A stretch of 64,000 nucleotides of DNA from Bacteroidia bacterium (lineage in GTDB: Bacteria; Bacteroidota; Bacteroidia; Flavobacteriales_D; Sanyastnellaceae): assembly GCA_030427925.1 (NCBI GenBank), contig JAUICJ010000010.1, positions 31,596-95,595 on the forward strand, read 5' to 3'. Position 1 is the first letter of the stretch. Every line of letters begins with the position of its first letter. This document shows, piece by piece, positions 38,567-48,092 of this stretch. The translations under genes and the position numbers were made by a program. The notes beneath the pieces are model-generated. The model was not told where the DNA came from. It searched no databases and saw nothing but the letters and a program-made list of their open reading frames with translations.

Positions 38567-39552
38567 CAGTATTGCGGGGCTTGAGGCCGGTTCGCCACGA
38601 TCGCTTCGATGCGGTCGAGGACGTCGGGCGTGAGGAGCGTGGCGAATTCGGCGGCGCGCAGGTTTTCCGCAAGCTGCTCCGGTTTCGAAGCGCCGAGGAG
38701 CACCGTGCTCACGTTCGGATTCTTCAAGCACCAGGCCAACGAAAGCTGCGCCGTCGTCATGCCCAGCTCAGAGGCCAAGTCCGTTAACGCGCGCACCTTT
38801 TCGAAACGCGATTCCTCCAGGATGGCGTCGGCCAACCAGTTCAGTTCTTCCCGTTGGAGCCGTGCCTGAGGTGGACGGCTGCCGTCGGTGTACTTGCCGG
38901 TCAGCAAGCCGGAAGCGAGGGGACTGAAAACCGTCGTTCCGAGGCCCACCGTGCGGTAGACATCGGCGTATTCCACTTCCACTTTATTGCGCACGAACAG
39001 GTTGTACTGCGGCTGCTCCACCACCGGGCCGATGAGGTGGTGGCGTTCCGCAATGCGGTGGGCGTCCATGATTTCAGCGGCGCTCCATTCGCTGGTGCCC
39101 CAGTACAGGATTTTGCCTTGTTGAATCAGCTGGTGCATGGTCCAAACCGTTTCTTCCATCGGCGTACTCTTATCCGGTCGATGGCAGAAATAAAGGTCCA
39201 AATATTCCACCCGAAGCCGTTTCAGCGCCGCCTCACACGCTTCGACCACGTGCTTGCGGTTCAACCCCCGCTGCGTGGGCAATTTGCCGCCGGCTCCGAA
39301 AAACACCTTGGACGATACGCACCACGTATCGCGCGGCCAATTGCGTTCCGCGAGCAAGGCCCCCATGACTTCTTCGGACCGCCCATTCGCGTAGGTCTCC
39401 GCGTTGTCAAAGAAGTTCACGCCAGCGTCGTACGCCATGTCCATCAACCGCCCGGAGACGGAAGAGTCGATTTGGTTTCCGAAGGTGATCCAACTGCCGA
39501 AGGACAGCTCACTGAGCTGCAGTCCGGTCCTGCCCATGTTGCGGTATTCCAT
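38566..39552 (-). CDS. Aldo/keto reductase, Kv-beta (AKR6)-like
   Basis: 328 residues, a TIM barrel using NADPH. The catalytic tetrad is visible as Asp and Tyr in [17 protein letters not shown], a Lys in VSSKVFFG, and His in [25 protein letters not shown] and [13 protein letters not shown] match the voltage-gated K+ channel beta-subunit group of aldo/keto reductases. In bacteria these reduce aldehydes such as methylglyoxal; the substrate here is unknown. The start at 39552 gives [19 protein letters not shown], the usual beginning. Confidence 0.93.
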   Translation of the reverse strand: MEYRNMGRTGLQLSELSFGSWITFGNQIDSSVSGRLMDMAYDAGVNFFDNAETYANGRSEEVMGALLAERNWPRDTWCVSSKVFFGAGGKLPTQRGLNRKHVVEACEAALKRLRVEYLDLYFCHRPDKSTPMEETVWTMHQLIQQGKILYWGTSEWSAAEIMDAHRIAERHHLIGPVVEQPQYNLFVRNKVEVEYADVYRTVGLGTTVFSPLASGLLTGKYTDGSRPPQARLQREELNWLADAILEESRFEKVRALTDLASELGMTTAQLSLAWCLKNPNVSTVLLGASKPEQLAENLRAAEFATLLTPDVLDRIEAIVANRPQAPQY

Positions 39553-39558
39553 CGGGGA

Positions 39559-39566
39559 CAAAGGTA
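39559..39566 (-). promoter_or_regulatory. Promoter -7 element of the AKR-trmD genes
   Basis: TACCTTTG on the minus strand is an exact TAnnTTTG, 6 nt before the ATG at 39552. Confidence 0.6.
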
Positions 39567-39624
39567 GCGCGTGCCCTGTGATTTGTCCTGAAGGGCGGGT
39601 AACTTGCGCGGAGAAACCCCAATC

Positions 39625-42195
39625 ATGAACGCACGCGAACGCAAAGAATACCAAGCGGTGGTGAGCCATCCGTTTCAAGTATTCAACGGCATTTTCCTGA
39701 CCCTTCCGCTGGATGGCATCCGCCAAACGGGCCTGCGAGTGCCGCTCCTGCAAGAGGCGTGCGAACTGGGACTTGAGGAGAGCCAATCGCCCGTGGAAAT
39801 CCTCGAGCGCTTTTTTCAATCGCAGGGCTTGAGCGACCGCGATGACCAAGTGGCGCTGCTGTTCCGGATCATTCAGTACGTGGAGCGGCAGGTGGTGCTC
39901 GTGGATGCGCTGGAGGACGCGCGGTATGCGCAATTGAACGACCTCGGTGGTGCGGAGTCGCTCCAAAGCCTGATGCAGCGAACCCGCCGGCACGGCCTGA
40001 CGGAAGAGCTCAAGGCCATCATGCAGGACTATGCGGTGCGGGTGGTGCTGACCGCTCACCCCACCCAGTTTTATCCGGGCAATGCCCTGGCCATCATCAC
40101 GGATTTGGCTCATGCGATGCAGGAAAACGACCTCGTGAGCATCCGAAAGCTGTTGCATCAATTGGGGCTCACGCCGTTTTTCCAAAGCGAACCGCCGACC
40201 CCGTTCGATGAGGCCGTTCGCCAGTCGTGGTACCTCGAGAACGTCTTTTACACCGCGGCGCCCGAGCTGTTCATGCGCGTGGCGCAATCCTTGGACGATC
40301 CGGAGGCGAAGGGCATTTCGAATGGGCTGATTACCATCGGGTTTTGGCCTGGGGGCGATCGGGACGGCAACCCGTACGTCGATGCGGACACGACCCGCAA
40401 CGTGGCGAAGCGGTTGCGCGTGTCCTTGCTCCGATGCTACCGCCGGGACTTGCGGGACTTGCGCCGCCGCGTCACGTTCAAGCACACCACCGACCTGCTC
40501 GACGCCCTGCAAGACCAGGTCGAAGCGGCGATGCTGCACCCCGACACCCACCCGTTGAAGCCCGTTCATTTGCTTGAGCCCTTGGAGGAAGTGGCGGATT
40601 GGGTGGAAGAGCACTACAACGGGCTGTACCTGGAGGCCATTCGGATGTTCCAGTTCAAGGTGCGGCTGTTCGGGATGCACTTTGCTTCGATTGACATTCG
40701 CCAGGACAGCCGCGTACTGAAGGCGGCGCGCAATGCGGTCTTGCAAGCGCACTGGGAGGGCGGAGTCGAGGCGTTCGAGGCGATGGATTGGGAGGGACGG
40801 ATGCACGCGTTGCTGACGTGGATGCCGAAGGGACCGGTGGTGTTGGACGAGGAGCGCCACCGCGACGCGTTGGAGTCGTTGCTCGCCATGCGCGACATCC
40901 AGCGTTCGAACGGGGAGGCGGCGTGTCACCGGTTCATCATTTCGAATTGCCGGGGAGCGGAGGACGTGGCCGGGGTGGTGCTGCTCGCTCGGGCTGCGGG
41001 GTGGGAGGGGCCGCTGACGGTGGACGTGGTTCCGTTGTTTGAGACGATCGATGATTTGGCCCGGGCGGAAGTGGAGGTGGGCAATTTGTATGGCCAAACC
41101 GATTACCGCGCACACCTCGCACGGCGCAACCACCGCCAAACCATCATGCTCGGTTTTTCCGATGGCACGAAAGACGGCGGCTACCTGCGGGCGAATTGGT
41201 CCATCTTCCGAGCGAAGGAAGGCCTGACGCAGACCAGCCGCAACGCGGGCGTGACGGTGTTGTTTTTCGATGGTCGGGGAGGACCGCCCGCTCGCGGCGG
41301 CGGCAACACCCACCGGTTCTACGCCTCGCTCGGCGACCGCATTGAGAACCGCGAGATCCAAACCACCATCCAAGGCCAAACCATCAGTTCCAACTTTGGC
41401 ATCCCGAAAAGCGCTTCCTTCAACATGGAGCTGCTCCTCACTGCAGGACTGCAAAACCGGCTGTTCGATGAGCCGCAGGACGCCGATTCGACGAAGCGCG
41501 ATGCGGCCTTGCTCGATGAACTCAGCGAAACGAGCTTCGCTCACTACACGGCACTCAAGACGGATGCGGCGTTCCTGCCCTACCTCGAAACGTATGGCAC
41601 CCTGCATTTTTACGGCGAGACCAACGTGGGCAGCCGGCCGACCCGACGCAAAACCGGCGGCCCACTGACGCTCGACGACTTGCGGGCCATTCCCTTTGTC
41701 GGTTCCTGGAGCCAACTGCGCCAAAACGTTCCCGGTTACTACGGCCTCGGCACCGCCCTTGAAGCGCTGGAGAACGCGGGCCGGTTGGAAGAGGCCGCGG
41801 CGCTGTACGAGCGGAATGCGTTTTTCCGGGCGTTGGTGGAGAACAGCATGCAGAGCATGTTGAAGTGCGATTTCCGGCTGACAGCGCATTTGGCCCAGCA
41901 CCCCACCTTTGGCGTCCTTTGGAACACCATTCACGACGAGTTCCAGCGCACGAAGCGGCTGGTGCTTGCCATTTCGGGCCAATCCGAGCTCATGGAGCGC
42001 AATCCCGCCATCCGTGAATCCATCGGCCTGCGTGACAGCCTCATCAAGCCGTTGTTGGTCATTCAGCATTTCGCGCTGATGATGCGCGCCGAAGGCCAGG
42101 GGGCTCAGGCGAACGGGTGGGACGAGGAGACGTTGCGCCGGCTCATCATTCGGTCGATGTTCGGCATCATCAACGCCAGCCGCAACGCGGTCTGA
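39625..42195 (+). CDS. ppc: Phosphoenolpyruvate carboxylase
   Basis: 856 residues. It converts PEP and bicarbonate to oxaloacetate to refill the TCA cycle. Active-site blocks: VVLTAHPTQF with the catalytic His, FWPGGDRDGNPYVD, MLGFSDGTKDGGY, and the Gly-rich loop FFDGRGGPPARGGGNTH, which differs from the common FHGRGGTVGRGGGP. The protein ends GIINASRNAV. The start at 39625 is chosen from MNARERKEYQ. A possible promoter core TAACTTGC is 17 nt upstream. Confidence 0.95.
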   Translation: MNARERKEYQAVVSHPFQVFNGIFLTLPLDGIRQTGLRVPLLQEACELGLEESQSPVEILERFFQSQGLSDRDDQVALLFRIIQYVERQVVLVDALEDARYAQLNDLGGAESLQSLMQRTRRHGLTEELKAIMQDYAVRVVLTAHPTQFYPGNALAIITDLAHAMQENDLVSIRKLLHQLGLTPFFQSEPPTPFDEAVRQSWYLENVFYTAAPELFMRVAQSLDDPEAKGISNGLITIGFWPGGDRDGNPYVDADTTRNVAKRLRVSLLRCYRRDLRDLRRRVTFKHTTDLLDALQDQVEAAMLHPDTHPLKPVHLLEPLEEVADWVEEHYNGLYLEAIRMFQFKVRLFGMHFASIDIRQDSRVLKAARNAVLQAHWEGGVEAFEAMDWEGRMHALLTWMPKGPVVLDEERHRDALESLLAMRDIQRSNGEAACHRFIISNCRGAEDVAGVVLLARAAGWEGPLTVDVVPLFETIDDLARAEVEVGNLYGQTDYRAHLARRNHRQTIMLGFSDGTKDGGYLRANWSIFRAKEGLTQTSRNAGVTVLFFDGRGGPPARGGGNTHRFYASLGDRIENREIQTTIQGQTISSNFGIPKSASFNMELLLTAGLQNRLFDEPQDADSTKRDAALLDELSETSFAHYTALKTDAAFLPYLETYGTLHFYGETNVGSRPTRRKTGGPLTLDDLRAIPFVGSWSQLRQNVPGYYGLGTALEALENAGRLEEAAALYERNAFFRALVENSMQSMLKCDFRLTAHLAQHPTFGVLWNTIHDEFQRTKRLVLAISGQSELMERNPAIRESIGLRDSLIKPLLVIQHFALMMRAEGQGAQANGWDEETLRRLIIRSMFGIINASRNAV

Positions 42196-42205
42196 AGGAT
42201 GAAAG

Positions 42206-42240
42206 AAAAAAGGGGAGTGCCGTGTGGCGCTCCCCTTTTT
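42206..42240. terminator. Bidirectional terminator between ppc and the S46 peptidase
   Basis: GGGGAGTGCC (42212-42221) and GGCGCTCCCC (42226-42235) pair with one G-T, with a 4-nt loop and flanking A and T runs. It is shared by the convergent genes. Confidence 0.88.
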
Positions 42241-42259
42241 CATTCCGATTCGTTTCGAA

Positions 42260-44431
42260 TCACTGGCGGCTTCCGCGGCCTGGCTCTGAAACGAAGTCCA
42301 TTTCGTCGATGAGGTTTTGGGCTCCAGCGAACTTGTCGATGACCCACATCACGTAGCGGATGTCCACGGAAATCGTGCGCTGCAGCTCCTCCTCGAAGGT
42401 GATGTCGCCGCTCATCGCTTCCCAGTTTCCGTCAAAGGCCAAACCGATCAAGTTGCCGTTGCCGTCGATGACCGGGCTTCCTGAGTTGCCGCCCGTGATG
42501 TCCGTGCCGTGAATGAAGCACACGTGCAATTCACCATCAGCGTCTGCCCAACGACCGAAGTCCCGCGCCCGGATCAGCTCCTCCAAACGCGAAGGCACCA
42601 CGAACTCAGGGTTCGAATTGTCCTTCTTCTCCATGATGCCGTTGGCCGTCGTAAAGTGGTCGTAGTGGACCGCGTCAGCGGGGTCGTACGCTCCGACTTG
42701 GCCGAAGGTCACGCGCATCGTCGAGTTCGCGTCCGGGTAGAACAGCTTATCCGACTGCATTTCGCGCAAGCCCTCAACGAACAACCGGTAGCCGCGATCG
42801 AAGGACTCCTGCGCCCCCGCGTTCATCGTGCTGAAGTAGCGTTCTGCGAGGCTGCGTCCCACTTCTACGGCAAGGTCCTTGTCAAGCGTTTTCTCCGACG
42901 GCTTGGCGAGGAACGCCATGCACCGCTCTTGGTCGACAAGGAAGCTTTTCGCGTACATCTTTTCGGCGAAGGCATCAAAATCCCCATCGTATTTGTCCTG
43001 CACGGTGCTGAAGAAACTCGGTTGTTGGTCAGCAGCGATGTCGTCCATGTACTTGGTCATGAGGCGCACGAAGACGTCGCGGTCCGTAGCTTGGTCATAT
43101 TCCTTGAAGTGCCCTTGCACCAGATCCGTCAAGGCCGCTCGCGTTGCTTCCACCTCTTCGGCATCCTCAGCGAACAGTCCGGCTGCCATTCGGGTGAATC
43201 GGAAAACAAACAGCGGCAAGTCGGCTCCGATGAGGCCCGCTTCCAGCGCATACACATCGCCCTTTACCGTGGCGTCTGTTTCGGCATAATACGATGCAAT
43301 CAAGTCGAGGGCTTCTCCGTACTTGGCTTCGCGCGCAGGGTCTTGCGCCACCCAGGCTGAAAACGCGTCTTCAAGGGCCTTCTTCTTCTGCTCGATTTCG
43401 AGGCGCGTCAGGCCTTTCGACTGGCCGATGTAGTACTTCCAGTAGTTGGCAGTCTGCGCATATTTCGCCGCGTATTGAATGCGCACGCCGAGGTCGGCGT
43501 CCATGTGCTCCTTCATCGTGCGGAGTTTCAAATCCCGAACGGCCACCACTGAGGGGTTGTAGGCGTCGAGGGCTTGGCGCACCCCGTAGCTGCTCAGGTA
43601 GCGGTCCGTGCTGCCGGGGTAGCCCATCACCATCGTGTAGTCACCGGGCTGGACGCCAGCGGTGTTGATGTTCAAGTGGCGCTTGGGGGTCAACGGGACG
43701 TTGGTTTCACTGAATTCAGCGGGCTCGTTATCGGCGTCGGCGTAGATGCGCAACATCGAGAAATCGCCGGTGTGGCGCGGCCACATCCAGTTGTCGGTGT
43801 CGCCTCCGTATTTGCCCACGCTTTCAGGCGGAGCAGCCACGAGGCGCACGTCCAAGTACGTCTTGTACTCGAAGGCGTAGTATTCGCTTCCGTAGTAGAA
43901 GCTCTTGATTTCGATCTCCTTTGAGCCTTCCGGGTCCAAGCTTTCCATGACCGTTCCGCGGGCCTCGCGGATGGCTTCGGAGCGCTCGCTCTCGGACATT
44001 TCGGGGGTGACGTTGGCCAACATTTGGTCCGTCACATCGTCCACGCGCACCAGGAAACTGATTTCAAAGTCCTCGATGTGCATCTCTTCCCCCAACGACA
44101 TGGCGAAGAATCCGTCGGTCAAGTAATCGTGCTCCGGCGCGCTGAAGCCTTGAATGGCGTCGTAGGCGCAGTGGTGATTCGTGAGCACCAATCCCTGCGA
44201 AGAAATCACTTCGCCGGTGCACATGCCTCCGTTCAAGCGCACGATGGCGTCTTTGAGCGAGGCGTTGTTGATGTCGTAAATTTCTTCGGCGGTCAGGTTG
44301 AGTCCCGCTTGGTTCATCTCGGCCGCAGCGATGCGCTCGAGCATGTGGATGAGCCACATGCCTTCATCCGCTCGTACGAACGAGCTGATGCTGAGCAACG
44401 CGACGATCAAGGTTGCTTGAAATTGCTTCAT
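42260..44431 (-). CDS. S46 family dipeptidyl-peptidase, DPP7-like
   Basis: 723 residues with a signal peptide ending FVRA, directly followed by DEGMWL, the mature start typical of S46. Chymotrypsin-like triad: His in LTNHHCAYDAIQG, Asp in the middle region, and Ser in TGGNSGSPVIDG. In LAFDGNWEAM the residue after FD is Gly, which in this family goes with DPP7 (hydrophobic P1) rather than DPP11, which has Arg there. It is a periplasmic exopeptidase that frees dipeptides for uptake, suiting a protein-degrading life style. Confidence 0.93.
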   Translation of the reverse strand: MKQFQATLIVALLSISSFVRADEGMWLIHMLERIAAAEMNQAGLNLTAEEIYDINNASLKDAIVRLNGGMCTGEVISSQGLVLTNHHCAYDAIQGFSAPEHDYLTDGFFAMSLGEEMHIEDFEISFLVRVDDVTDQMLANVTPEMSESERSEAIREARGTVMESLDPEGSKEIEIKSFYYGSEYYAFEYKTYLDVRLVAAPPESVGKYGGDTDNWMWPRHTGDFSMLRIYADADNEPAEFSETNVPLTPKRHLNINTAGVQPGDYTMVMGYPGSTDRYLSSYGVRQALDAYNPSVVAVRDLKLRTMKEHMDADLGVRIQYAAKYAQTANYWKYYIGQSKGLTRLEIEQKKKALEDAFSAWVAQDPAREAKYGEALDLIASYYAETDATVKGDVYALEAGLIGADLPLFVFRFTRMAAGLFAEDAEEVEATRAALTDLVQGHFKEYDQATDRDVFVRLMTKYMDDIAADQQPSFFSTVQDKYDGDFDAFAEKMYAKSFLVDQERCMAFLAKPSEKTLDKDLAVEVGRSLAERYFSTMNAGAQESFDRGYRLFVEGLREMQSDKLFYPDANSTMRVTFGQVGAYDPADAVHYDHFTTANGIMEKKDNSNPEFVVPSRLEELIRARDFGRWADADGELHVCFIHGTDITGGNSGSPVIDGNGNLIGLAFDGNWEAMSGDITFEEELQRTISVDIRYVMWVIDKFAGAQNLIDEMDFVSEPGRGSRQ

Positions 44432-44461
44432 GGTGTGAATGGTTCTGGTTTTTTCTTGTTT

Positions 44462-44923
44462 TCAATGGGCCAAATCGGGGGTCCAATTTACACCGAATAC
44501 CACCGAATCGAGTGCAGCATACAGCGCCTTCAAATCCGGTCCGCCATGTCGGTTGTACACGGTGTGCCCCCGCAATGTGGTTTCCACGGCCGGCAGGTCC
44601 ATGATCCTGGGGTCATCGTACGAAGCGTCCAGCTCCCAATAGGCAGCCTGGGCGGCCAGCCGCGCGACGGATTCGAACGCCTCCGGCGATGCCGTTCCGC
44701 GGTAGCTCCCCGGAGCCATGTTTTCCAAGGGCGTTCCTGCGGCGCCGCGAACCAACGCCAAGCGCGCCGAACCGTCGGCTTGGAAATCGGCCGTGAACGC
44801 GGCACACGGCCCGAAGCACATCGTGCGCCGAAAGTGCACGGGAAGCACCGGTTCCTGCACCAAAGGCGCATTCGCCGCACACGACCCCACCACGGCCGCC
44901 AACACCAAGAACCACCGGCTCAT
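44462..44923 (-). CDS. DUF6438-type lipoprotein
   Basis: 153 residues with a lipoprotein signal (VLAAVVGSC, Cys near residue 15). The motif RRTMCFGPCAAFTADF near the start of the mature part is the DUF6438 signature, where two cysteines flank Phe-Gly-Pro. The remainder is a small alpha/beta domain. The function is unknown. Its start overlaps the yidC stop by 4 bp, so it is translated with the insertase, and S46 peptidase follows 30 bp downstream. Confidence 0.8.
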   Translation of the reverse strand: MSRWFLVLAAVVGSCAANAPLVQEPVLPVHFRRTMCFGPCAAFTADFQADGSARLALVRGAAGTPLENMAPGSYRGTASPEAFESVARLAAQAAYWELDASYDDPRIMDLPAVETTLRGHTVYNRHGGPDLKALYAALDSVVFGVNWTPDLAH

Positions 44924-46806
44924 TTGCGTCCCTTCCGGGTTTGCTTGATCTCCTTCGTCCGCTTCTGCTGCTCGGCTTGCATTTGCTCGAGGCGCTCTTG
45001 GAATGAACTCTTTTTCTTCGGTTGGGCCTTTTTTGCATCGATTTTGGCCCGGATTTTTTCCTCATCCACGAAGAAGGCCTTGATGGCGTACATCTGTCCG
45101 ATGCTGATGACGTTGGCCGTCAAATAGTACAAACTCAGCCCCGCCGCGTACCGGTTGAAAAAGAACAACATCATGAACGGGAAAATCTGCTGGATGACCT
45201 TCATGTTCGGCATGCCCGGTTGCTGCGGCTGCTGCGGTTGGCTCGCCATCGTGAGGCGCATGTAGAAGAAGGTCGAGGCCGCCATCAGCACGGTGAAACC
45301 GCTGACGTGAGCGCCGTACATCGGGATGCTGAATGGCAAGTCCAAGATGCTGTCGTACGCTCCGAGGTCGTCCGCCCACCAAAAACTCTTGCCCCGCAGG
45401 TCGATGTTGGCGGGGAAGAACCGGAACATGGCGTAGAGAATGGGCATTTGGAGCAAGGCGGGCAAGCAACCTGCGAGAGGATTCACACCGGTTTCGCGGT
45501 ACAGCGACATCATGGCCTGTTGGCGCGCCATCGCATCGTCCTTGTGCTGCTCGTTGATGGCGTCCATTTCCGGCTTCAAAACCCGCATCTTCGCAGAACT
45601 CATGAAGTTCTTCCACGTGATGGGGGAGAGCACCAGCTTGATGACCAACGTGATGATCAGGATGATGAGGCCTGCACTCGCAATGGTGTGATTCAGGAGG
45701 TTGTAGAGGGGGAGGATCAGGTTGCGGTTGACCCAGCCAAAAATCCACCAACCGTAATCGATGATGCGATCGACCTCACCGAGCTCGGTGGCGTTCAGCG
45801 CGTCGATTTCATTGGGACCGAAATAGAATTGGAATGAACTCGCCGCGTTTCCGGCAGCGAACTTCAGCGGCACGCCCACTTGGGCTTGGTAGGCCATGGT
45901 CGCCGTGGTGTCGCCTTCGAGCGGAGCGCTTTTCAGCTGGGCGCCAGGCGCAAACCCGCCATCCAACGCGACCAACGCACTGAAGAAATTCTGCTTGAAT
46001 GCAAACCACTCAAGGGTGCCCTCAACCGTTTCCTCGTCTTCGCGTCCATCGCTGAGGTAGTCGCGGCCCATGTCCGCTTCGCGGAAGTAAATCGAACTGT
46101 GTTGGCGTTCCCATTCGAGACCCTTTTCGTTGGCAAGCCCCACCGCTTGCCAAACCAAGTTCGCCTGTTCCGATGCCAACCCCGCCAGGCCAATCCAACT
46201 CAGTTCGCTGTGCAACTCGTACCCGTCGATGGCGTGCGTCCAGCGCAACGCGGTGCCTTGGTCTCCTCGGGCTTCGAGCACTGCGCTGGTGTCCGTTGCG
46301 CTCACCAAGGCGAAGTTCAAATCCGAGGCGCTGACACGGCCCGCCGCGGCCAAGTCAAAATGGAGGTCCATTTGGCTTCGCTCGGGATCCCACAGGGAGA
46401 TGGCTTCGTCGGATCCGTACCGGGTGGATCCGTCGCGAAGCGTGGCCCGAATGGGCAACCCGCCTTGTGATGAGAAGGCCACTTCGAGGAGTCCGCCCTT
46501 CAAGACCGTTTCGGTGGCTTCTGCGGTCACCACAGCCGGGGCCAACGGACCGAATTTCATCCGGGTTTGTGCATCCACCGCAGCGCGTGCTGCGCTGTCG
46601 AGGGGAGCCGCGGCTTCTGCTTGGCGCTCGGCCCAGACCGCTTTTTCGGCAGCGGTGGCGGCTGCCAAACTGTCCGCCCGTACCTGTTCTGCAACGCGCG
46701 CGGCCTCTTGGGCCGCGAGTTCTTCTTCCGAAGGCGCGGAATAGAGGGCGTACCCGATCCAAATCAAGGCCATCAAGGCCAATCCAGTCAACGTATTCTT
46801 ATCCAT
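44920..46806 (-). CDS. yidC: Membrane protein insertase YidC
   Basis: 628 residues. An N-terminal helix (LTGLALMALIWIGYALY) is followed by a periplasmic beta-supersandwich domain (about 60-370) and the conserved insertase core (about 375-590) with GWWIFGWVNRNLILPLYNLL, KVLSPITWK-type LSPITWKNF, AGCLPALLQMPILYAMFRF, and QIFPFMMLFFFNRYAAGLSLYY. The tail is rich in Lys/Arg/Gln, which could bind the ribosome. It inserts inner membrane proteins with or without Sec. Confidence 0.97.
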   Translation of the reverse strand: MDKNTLTGLALMALIWIGYALYSAPSEEELAAQEAARVAEQVRADSLAAATAAEKAVWAERQAEAAAPLDSAARAAVDAQTRMKFGPLAPAVVTAEATETVLKGGLLEVAFSSQGGLPIRATLRDGSTRYGSDEAISLWDPERSQMDLHFDLAAAGRVSASDLNFALVSATDTSAVLEARGDQGTALRWTHAIDGYELHSELSWIGLAGLASEQANLVWQAVGLANEKGLEWERQHSSIYFREADMGRDYLSDGREDEETVEGTLEWFAFKQNFFSALVALDGGFAPGAQLKSAPLEGDTTATMAYQAQVGVPLKFAAGNAASSFQFYFGPNEIDALNATELGEVDRIIDYGWWIFGWVNRNLILPLYNLLNHTIASAGLIILIITLVIKLVLSPITWKNFMSSAKMRVLKPEMDAINEQHKDDAMARQQAMMSLYRETGVNPLAGCLPALLQMPILYAMFRFFPANIDLRGKSFWWADDLGAYDSILDLPFSIPMYGAHVSGFTVLMAASTFFYMRLTMASQPQQPQQPGMPNMKVIQQIFPFMMLFFFNRYAAGLSLYYLTANVISIGQMYAIKAFFVDEEKIRAKIDAKKAQPKKKSSFQERLEQMQAEQQKRTKEIKQTRKGRK

Positions 46807-46814
46807 AAGCGGCG

Positions 46815-46822
46815 CGAAGGTA
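46815..46822 (-). promoter_or_regulatory. Promoter -7 element of yidC
   Basis: TACCTTCG on the minus strand fits TAnnTTyG and lies 8 nt before the yidC ATG. Confidence 0.5.
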
Positions 46823-46848
46823 AGGGGTTCTTTTTCGGGTTGGGTGAT

Positions 46849-47367
46849 TTACCAGTGGTGGACGCCGTTTTGGTCCCAAATCCCATGCAGTTTCATGTAT
46901 TGCTCCAGCACATCCCGCACGCAACCGGCTCCTCCAGCAAACGGACTGACGTAATCGGCCACAGCGCGAATCTCCGGAACGGCGTCTTGCGGACAAGCCG
47001 CGAGTCCCACGGCCCGCATCACGGGCAGATCGGGGAGGTCATCGCCCATGTACGCGATGGCACTGAACGGAACTTCGAGGTCGGCGGCAAGTTGGGTCAC
47101 CACGGCGAGTTTGTCGTGGGCGCCGAGGTGAATGTGTTGCACCCCGAGGCCGCGCAGCCGCTGTTCGACCGCTGGCTCTTTCCCGCCCGTTACAAGGGCA
47201 ATGGCCACGCCTTGCTTGGCAGCCCATTGAACCGCAAATCCGTCGCGCACCGAGGCCGAACGCACTTGCGATCCGTCCGGCATCAATAAGATGGTGCCGC
47301 TGGAAAAGACGCCATCGTAGTCGAAAGCGAAGAGTTGGATGTCGTGAAGTCGGGTCTTGTAGTTCAT
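46849..47367 (-). CDS. kdsC: KDO 8-phosphate phosphatase-like HAD protein
   Basis: 172 residues, a capless HAD C0 phosphatase of the KdsC type. Motif I is FAFDYDGVFSSGTI, motif II ALVTGGKE, motif III K in GAHDKLAVV, and motif IV YMGDDLPDLPVM. It removes phosphate from KDO 8-phosphate in lipopolysaccharide core synthesis. Tyr in place of Val in the DxDG block (DYDG) is common in this group. The ATG at 47367 overlaps the stop of the DUF2520 gene. Confidence 0.88.
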   Translation of the reverse strand: MNYKTRLHDIQLFAFDYDGVFSSGTILLMPDGSQVRSASVRDGFAVQWAAKQGVAIALVTGGKEPAVEQRLRGLGVQHIHLGAHDKLAVVTQLAADLEVPFSAIAYMGDDLPDLPVMRAVGLAACPQDAVPEIRAVADYVSPFAGGAGCVRDVLEQYMKLHGIWDQNGVHHW

Positions 47368-48092
47368 GAACGGTGTTGAATGCGGTGGGTGAGGGCTTCG
47401 TACAAGGCAGCGACATCGCTCGAAGCCGAGAGGAGGGCGCGGTGGGCGTTCAGGGTCGCTTCGTCGCCGCGCGCAGCCGGTCCGGTGATGAGCGCGGCGC
47501 CTTGTTCGGTGGCCGCGCGTTCCATGACGCCTTGGGCTAAGGCGTGCAAAGCCGACCAAGGAAGCGCTGTGGGCTGAACCAGTTCAGCGGCTTCGGCCAG
47601 CATGAGGTTGCTGAAATTGGCGGCAAAGACGGCCGCGACGTGCGCTCGGAGGCGGTGCTCATGGGACATGACGTGCGGTGTTCCGCCGAGGCGAATCACG
47701 GCGGTTTGGGCCCATTCGAGCGCAGCGCCGTCCGTTGCTTCGACCGCCCAATGCACCGCATTCCAGTCGGGCATGCGCTCCCTTCGAATCGAGCAGACGG
47801 GCCAAATCACCGCCCCACGCGCACCGCCTTGCAGCACCGATTCCAACGGTTTCGCCCCGCTGAGGTGCACGCGCATGACGCGGGCAGGAAGTTCCGAACT
47901 GACGGCTTCCAAGGCGTCATCGGATACAGCGAGCACAGCGACCTCCCAATCCTCCGACACGGGATTGAAGGGAACGGAGGGGAAGAGGGGAGTCCCCGAA
48001 CGGTTCCAGTGGGCGTGCCAACCGATTTGGTCTGCCCAATGCTGACCCAATGCGTGGGCCACGTTACCCGACCCCAACAACCCACACTTCAT
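47364..48092 (-). CDS. Rossmann-like and DUF2520 domain protein
   Basis: 242 residues. The Rossmann half starts MKCGLLGSGNVAHALGQHW (GxGNV nucleotide motif), followed by DUF2520 from about residue 115 (HRLRAHVAAVFAANFSNLML, and GPAARGDEATLNAH). The fold is like 6-phosphogluconate or pyrroline-5-carboxylate reductases, but the substrate is not known. The start at 48092 overlaps the ccmF stop. In Bacteroidota the gene often lies next to kdsC, as it does here. Confidence 0.88.
   Translation of the reverse strand: MKCGLLGSGNVAHALGQHWADQIGWHAHWNRSGTPLFPSVPFNPVSEDWEVAVLAVSDDALEAVSSELPARVMRVHLSGAKPLESVLQGGARGAVIWPVCSIRRERMPDWNAVHWAVEATDGAALEWAQTAVIRLGGTPHVMSHEHRLRAHVAAVFAANFSNLMLAEAAELVQPTALPWSALHALAQGVMERAATEQGAALITGPAARGDEATLNAHRALLSASSDVAALYEALTHRIQHRS

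Noticed and set aside
39604..42243. A long minus-strand frame opposite ppc that extends the aldo/keto reductase to 1225 residues
   Set aside because: The reductase has a normal start with its own promoter core at 39552. The extension is antisense to PEP carboxylase.
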